Assembly (NCBI RefSeq): GCF_934476685.1
Contig: NZ_CAKSNX010000017.1
Location: 1-25,654, forward strand
DNA length: 25,654 nucleotides
Direction: 5' to 3'
Source: an uncultured Ruminococcus sp.
GTDB taxonomy: Bacteria > Bacillota > Clostridia > Oscillospirales > Ruminococcaceae
Numbering within the stretch: the stretch's first letter is position 1; each line of letters starts with the position of its first letter. The notes beneath the pieces are model-generated. The model was given only the letters and a program-made list of their open reading frames with translations. It was not told the origin of the DNA and made no database searches. Both the position numbers and the translations under genes were made by a program. This document shows positions 24,415 through 25,654 of this stretch, in pieces.

Positions 24415-24448
24415 ATTATAACATTACAATAGATATATGTCAATATCT
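24415..24448 (-). promoter_or_regulatory. Promoter of the WYL gene with overlapping palindrome
   Basis: On the minus strand, TTGACA (24443-24438), a 17-base spacer and TATAAT (24420-24415) form a consensus promoter. The inverted repeat AGATAT-TGACAT-ATATCT (24448-24431) contains the whole -35 element and is a plausible autoregulatory operator. Confidence 0.75.
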
Positions 24449-24557
24449 ACAAGTCGCATTAATGTAACTTAAAGCAAATTATTTGTAATTATACACACCT
24501 TGGCATATTTAATAATATAAAACGCTAATCTTATCTATGCAGGAGAGGTTATAAAGT

Positions 24558-24591
24558 AAAAAACGCCTCGTGAAATCAATCACGAAGCGTT
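24558..24591 (-). terminator. Terminator of tmRNA
   Basis: On the minus strand, AACGCTTCGTGA (24591-24580) pairs with TCACGAGGCGTT (24573-24562) in a 12-pair stem with one U-G, followed by a run of T. It lies about 60 bases after the tmRNA 3' end. Confidence 0.85.
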
Positions 24592-24607
24592 GCTATTATT
24601 CCGAAAA

Positions 24608-24642
24608 GTCGAACACCAACAAATAAAATATCGGTGTTCGAC
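24608..24642. repeat. 10-bp perfect hairpin between tmRNA and its terminator
   Basis: GTCGAACACC (24608-24617) and GGTGTTCGAC (24633-24642) form a perfect stem with a 15-base AT-rich loop. It would be part of the tmRNA precursor trailer. It shares TTCGACT with the tmRNA T arm, which may be chance. Confidence 0.5.
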
Positions 24643-24653
24643 TTATGCGCATT

Positions 24654-25014
24654 TGGTGGAGATGAGGAGAGTCGAACTCCTGTCCGAAAACCCATCCACA
24701 CGAACTTCTACGAGTGTAGTCTGTTATCTCGGCTTGCGCCTTTTCCCTACGCAGACGGCAAACAGACACGCCTTCTGTTTCGGTAGGTTGCTGTACATCC
24801 TGAGGCTACAACCATTGCCGGAGAACGTTCACCACTAGTCGACGCCTTATCCTAAGTCGTGGTAATCAAAGGTAAGACGGGCACTGCACTTAGGCAGCAG
24901 CCAGTTCAAAATTATCGTTGTCGTCTAATTTTAAAACGTACGCCGTTTAAAGAGTGTGCGCTCCTCTACTCGCTTATCATGCTTCAAGATCCCCGTCGAA
25001 ACCTTTACATCCCC
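24654..25014 (-). ncRNA. ssrA: Transfer-messenger RNA (tmRNA)
   Basis: The 5' end GGGGATGTAAAGGTTTCGAC (from 25014) and the 3' end with a T arm (GAGTTCGACTCTCC) and CATCTCCACCA (to 24654, CCA encoded) pair as a tRNA-like acceptor stem of seven pairs. The tag frame ends ...DNDNFELAAA and then TAA (24922-24890); the resume codon GAC is inferred by comparing the preceding TTAGAC with E. coli TTAGTC. tmRNA rescues stalled ribosomes with SmpB and marks the product for proteolysis. It starts 12 bases after the smpB stop, so the two are probably co-transcribed and processed. It marks the chromosomal side of the CRISPR/WYL block. Confidence 0.95.
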
Positions 25015-25026
25015 ATATGGAAAGAA

Positions 25027-25497
25027 TCATCTGTTCATTTCCTTCATGGCTCTTTCGATCTCACGGTTAGCTGCTTTTTTAGCCATATCATCACGCTTGT
25101 CATGCAGCTTTTTACCCTTGCAAAGTCCCAGCGCCATTTTCACTCTGCTGCCCTTGAAATAGAGCGAAAGCGGTATGAGCGCAAGTCCTTCCTGCTGTAC
25201 TTTTCCGAAAAGACGCATTATCTCTTTTTTGTGCAGCAAGAGCCTTCTGACTCTTCTCGGATCACGATTAAAGATATTGCCCTGCTCATATGGAGAAATG
25301 TGCATACCTTTTACCCACATCTCACCGTCGTCAACACTGCACCATGAATCCTTAAGGTTTACTCCGCCCTGACGAATAGATTTTACTTCCGTTCCCACAA
25401 GCTCAATGCCGCATTCGATAGTTTCAAGCACAAAATAATCATGCCTTGCCTTTCGGTTGTCAGCTATCTGCTTAGTATTTTTCTTATCTGCCGCCAA
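25027..25497 (-). CDS. smpB: SsrA-binding protein SmpB
   Basis: The 156-residue protein has the SmpB core (RKARHDYFVLETIECGIEL, GTEVKSIRQGGVNLKDS) and the basic C-terminal tail (DMAKKAANREIERAMKEMNR) that enters the ribosomal mRNA channel. It binds tmRNA and delivers it to stalled ribosomes. The start is a TTG (25497-25495) because GGAGGTG lies six bases upstream and no ATG precedes the conserved region. ssrA follows directly. Confidence 0.96.
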   Translation of the reverse strand: MAADKKNTKQIADNRKARHDYFVLETIECGIELVGTEVKSIRQGGVNLKDSWCSVDDGEMWVKGMHISPYEQGNIFNRDPRRVRRLLLHKKEIMRLFGKVQQEGLALIPLSLYFKGSRVKMALGLCKGKKLHDKRDDMAKKAANREIERAMKEMNR

Positions 25498-25541
25498 AGA
25501 AGTACACCTCCGATCCTAAAGTTATCCAATCGTAGTAATAT

Positions 25542-25570
25542 ATTATACCACACGCATTAAGTATTGTCAA
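25542..25570 (-). promoter_or_regulatory. Promoter of smpB-ssrA
   Basis: On the minus strand, TTGACA (25570-25565), a 17-base spacer and TATAAT (25547-25542) form a perfect consensus promoter about 45 bases before the smpB start. Confidence 0.85.
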
Positions 25571-25654
25571 GATTTTTTGTGAAAATTGCAATATAAAATG
25601 TCACCAAAGTTCAGAAGGGAGATTTAGTAAAAGTGACGCTTCAAAAGGTGAAAG

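Noticed and set aside
24654..24700. Possible separate tRNA gene from the CCA end and T arm
   Set aside because: The T arm and acceptor belong to tmRNA; there is no anticodon arm in place and the 5' partner lies 300 bases away at 25014.
24590..24838. Plus-strand open frame across the tmRNA region
   Set aside because: It runs antisense through the tmRNA 3' half, has no ribosome site and is explained by the structured RNA gene.
24859..25347. Long plus-strand open frame across tmRNA and smpB
   Set aside because: It is antisense to tmRNA and to the well-supported smpB gene; the translated sequence has no recognisable features.
25598..25654. Possible start of a plus-strand gene (GAAGGGAG followed by GTG at 25633)
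   Set aside because: Only about seven codons are visible before the window ends and no good promoter precedes it, so it cannot be supported.

Overview
The window suggests an anaerobic, gut-type Firmicute of the Ruminococcus/Oscillospiraceae group. This is inferred from gene content and style (NEAT/Shp heme genes, a short type II-A Cas9 locus, AT-rich intergenic DNA, consensus TTGACA-17-TATAAT promoters, GTG/TTG starts behind strong Shine-Dalgarno sequences), not from a database match. Nearly everything is on the minus strand.

Region 1 (1-9930) is a heme/iron acquisition operon read right to left: a NEAT-domain surface protein, a Shp-like secreted heme-binding protein, a FecE/HtsC-type ATPase, a CydD/CydC-like ABC pair, a YgbA-family Cys-rich protein and the start of a YbaN/DUF454-like membrane protein. 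It is damaged. The NEAT gene carries one frameshift and two in-frame stops. A deletion has joined the shp-like gene directly to the interior of the ATPase gene, removing the place where a heme-binding lipoprotein and a permease would be expected. Upstream lies a DtxR/MarR-like regulator. The same 18-bp palindrome, (G/A)GTTAG-N6-CTAAC(C/T), sits at both the operon promoter and the regulator promoter.

Region 2 (9945-12565) is a metal-homeostasis unit: a CsoR-type repressor, a P1B-type ATPase without an HMA domain, and a small two-helix membrane protein. Both promoters carry CsoR-like operators, including an identical 14-mer. Region 3 (12590-14820) holds a large lipoprotein with PQQ-like repeats and a small acidic protein, each with its own promoter.

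Region 4 (14913-24450) is AT-rich and probably an acquired island. On the plus strand it has an XRE-family regulator followed by an unknown 135-residue protein. Next come a type II-A CRISPR array (8 repeats, 7 spacers) and, on the minus strand, csn2, cas2, cas1 and cas9 in a tightly overlapping operon transcribed cas9 to csn2 and then the leader and array. A tracrRNA gene lies divergently just upstream of cas9. Its promoter abuts the cas9 GTG start, and its antirepeat shares 25 contiguous bases with the CRISPR repeat. Upstream of that is a WYL-domain regulator whose transcript would run antisense through the tracrRNA gene toward cas9.

Region 5 (24558-25570) is core trans-translation: tmRNA (ssrA) and smpB. 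The CRISPR/WYL block therefore ends next to the 3' end of ssrA, a common integration site for mobile DNA.
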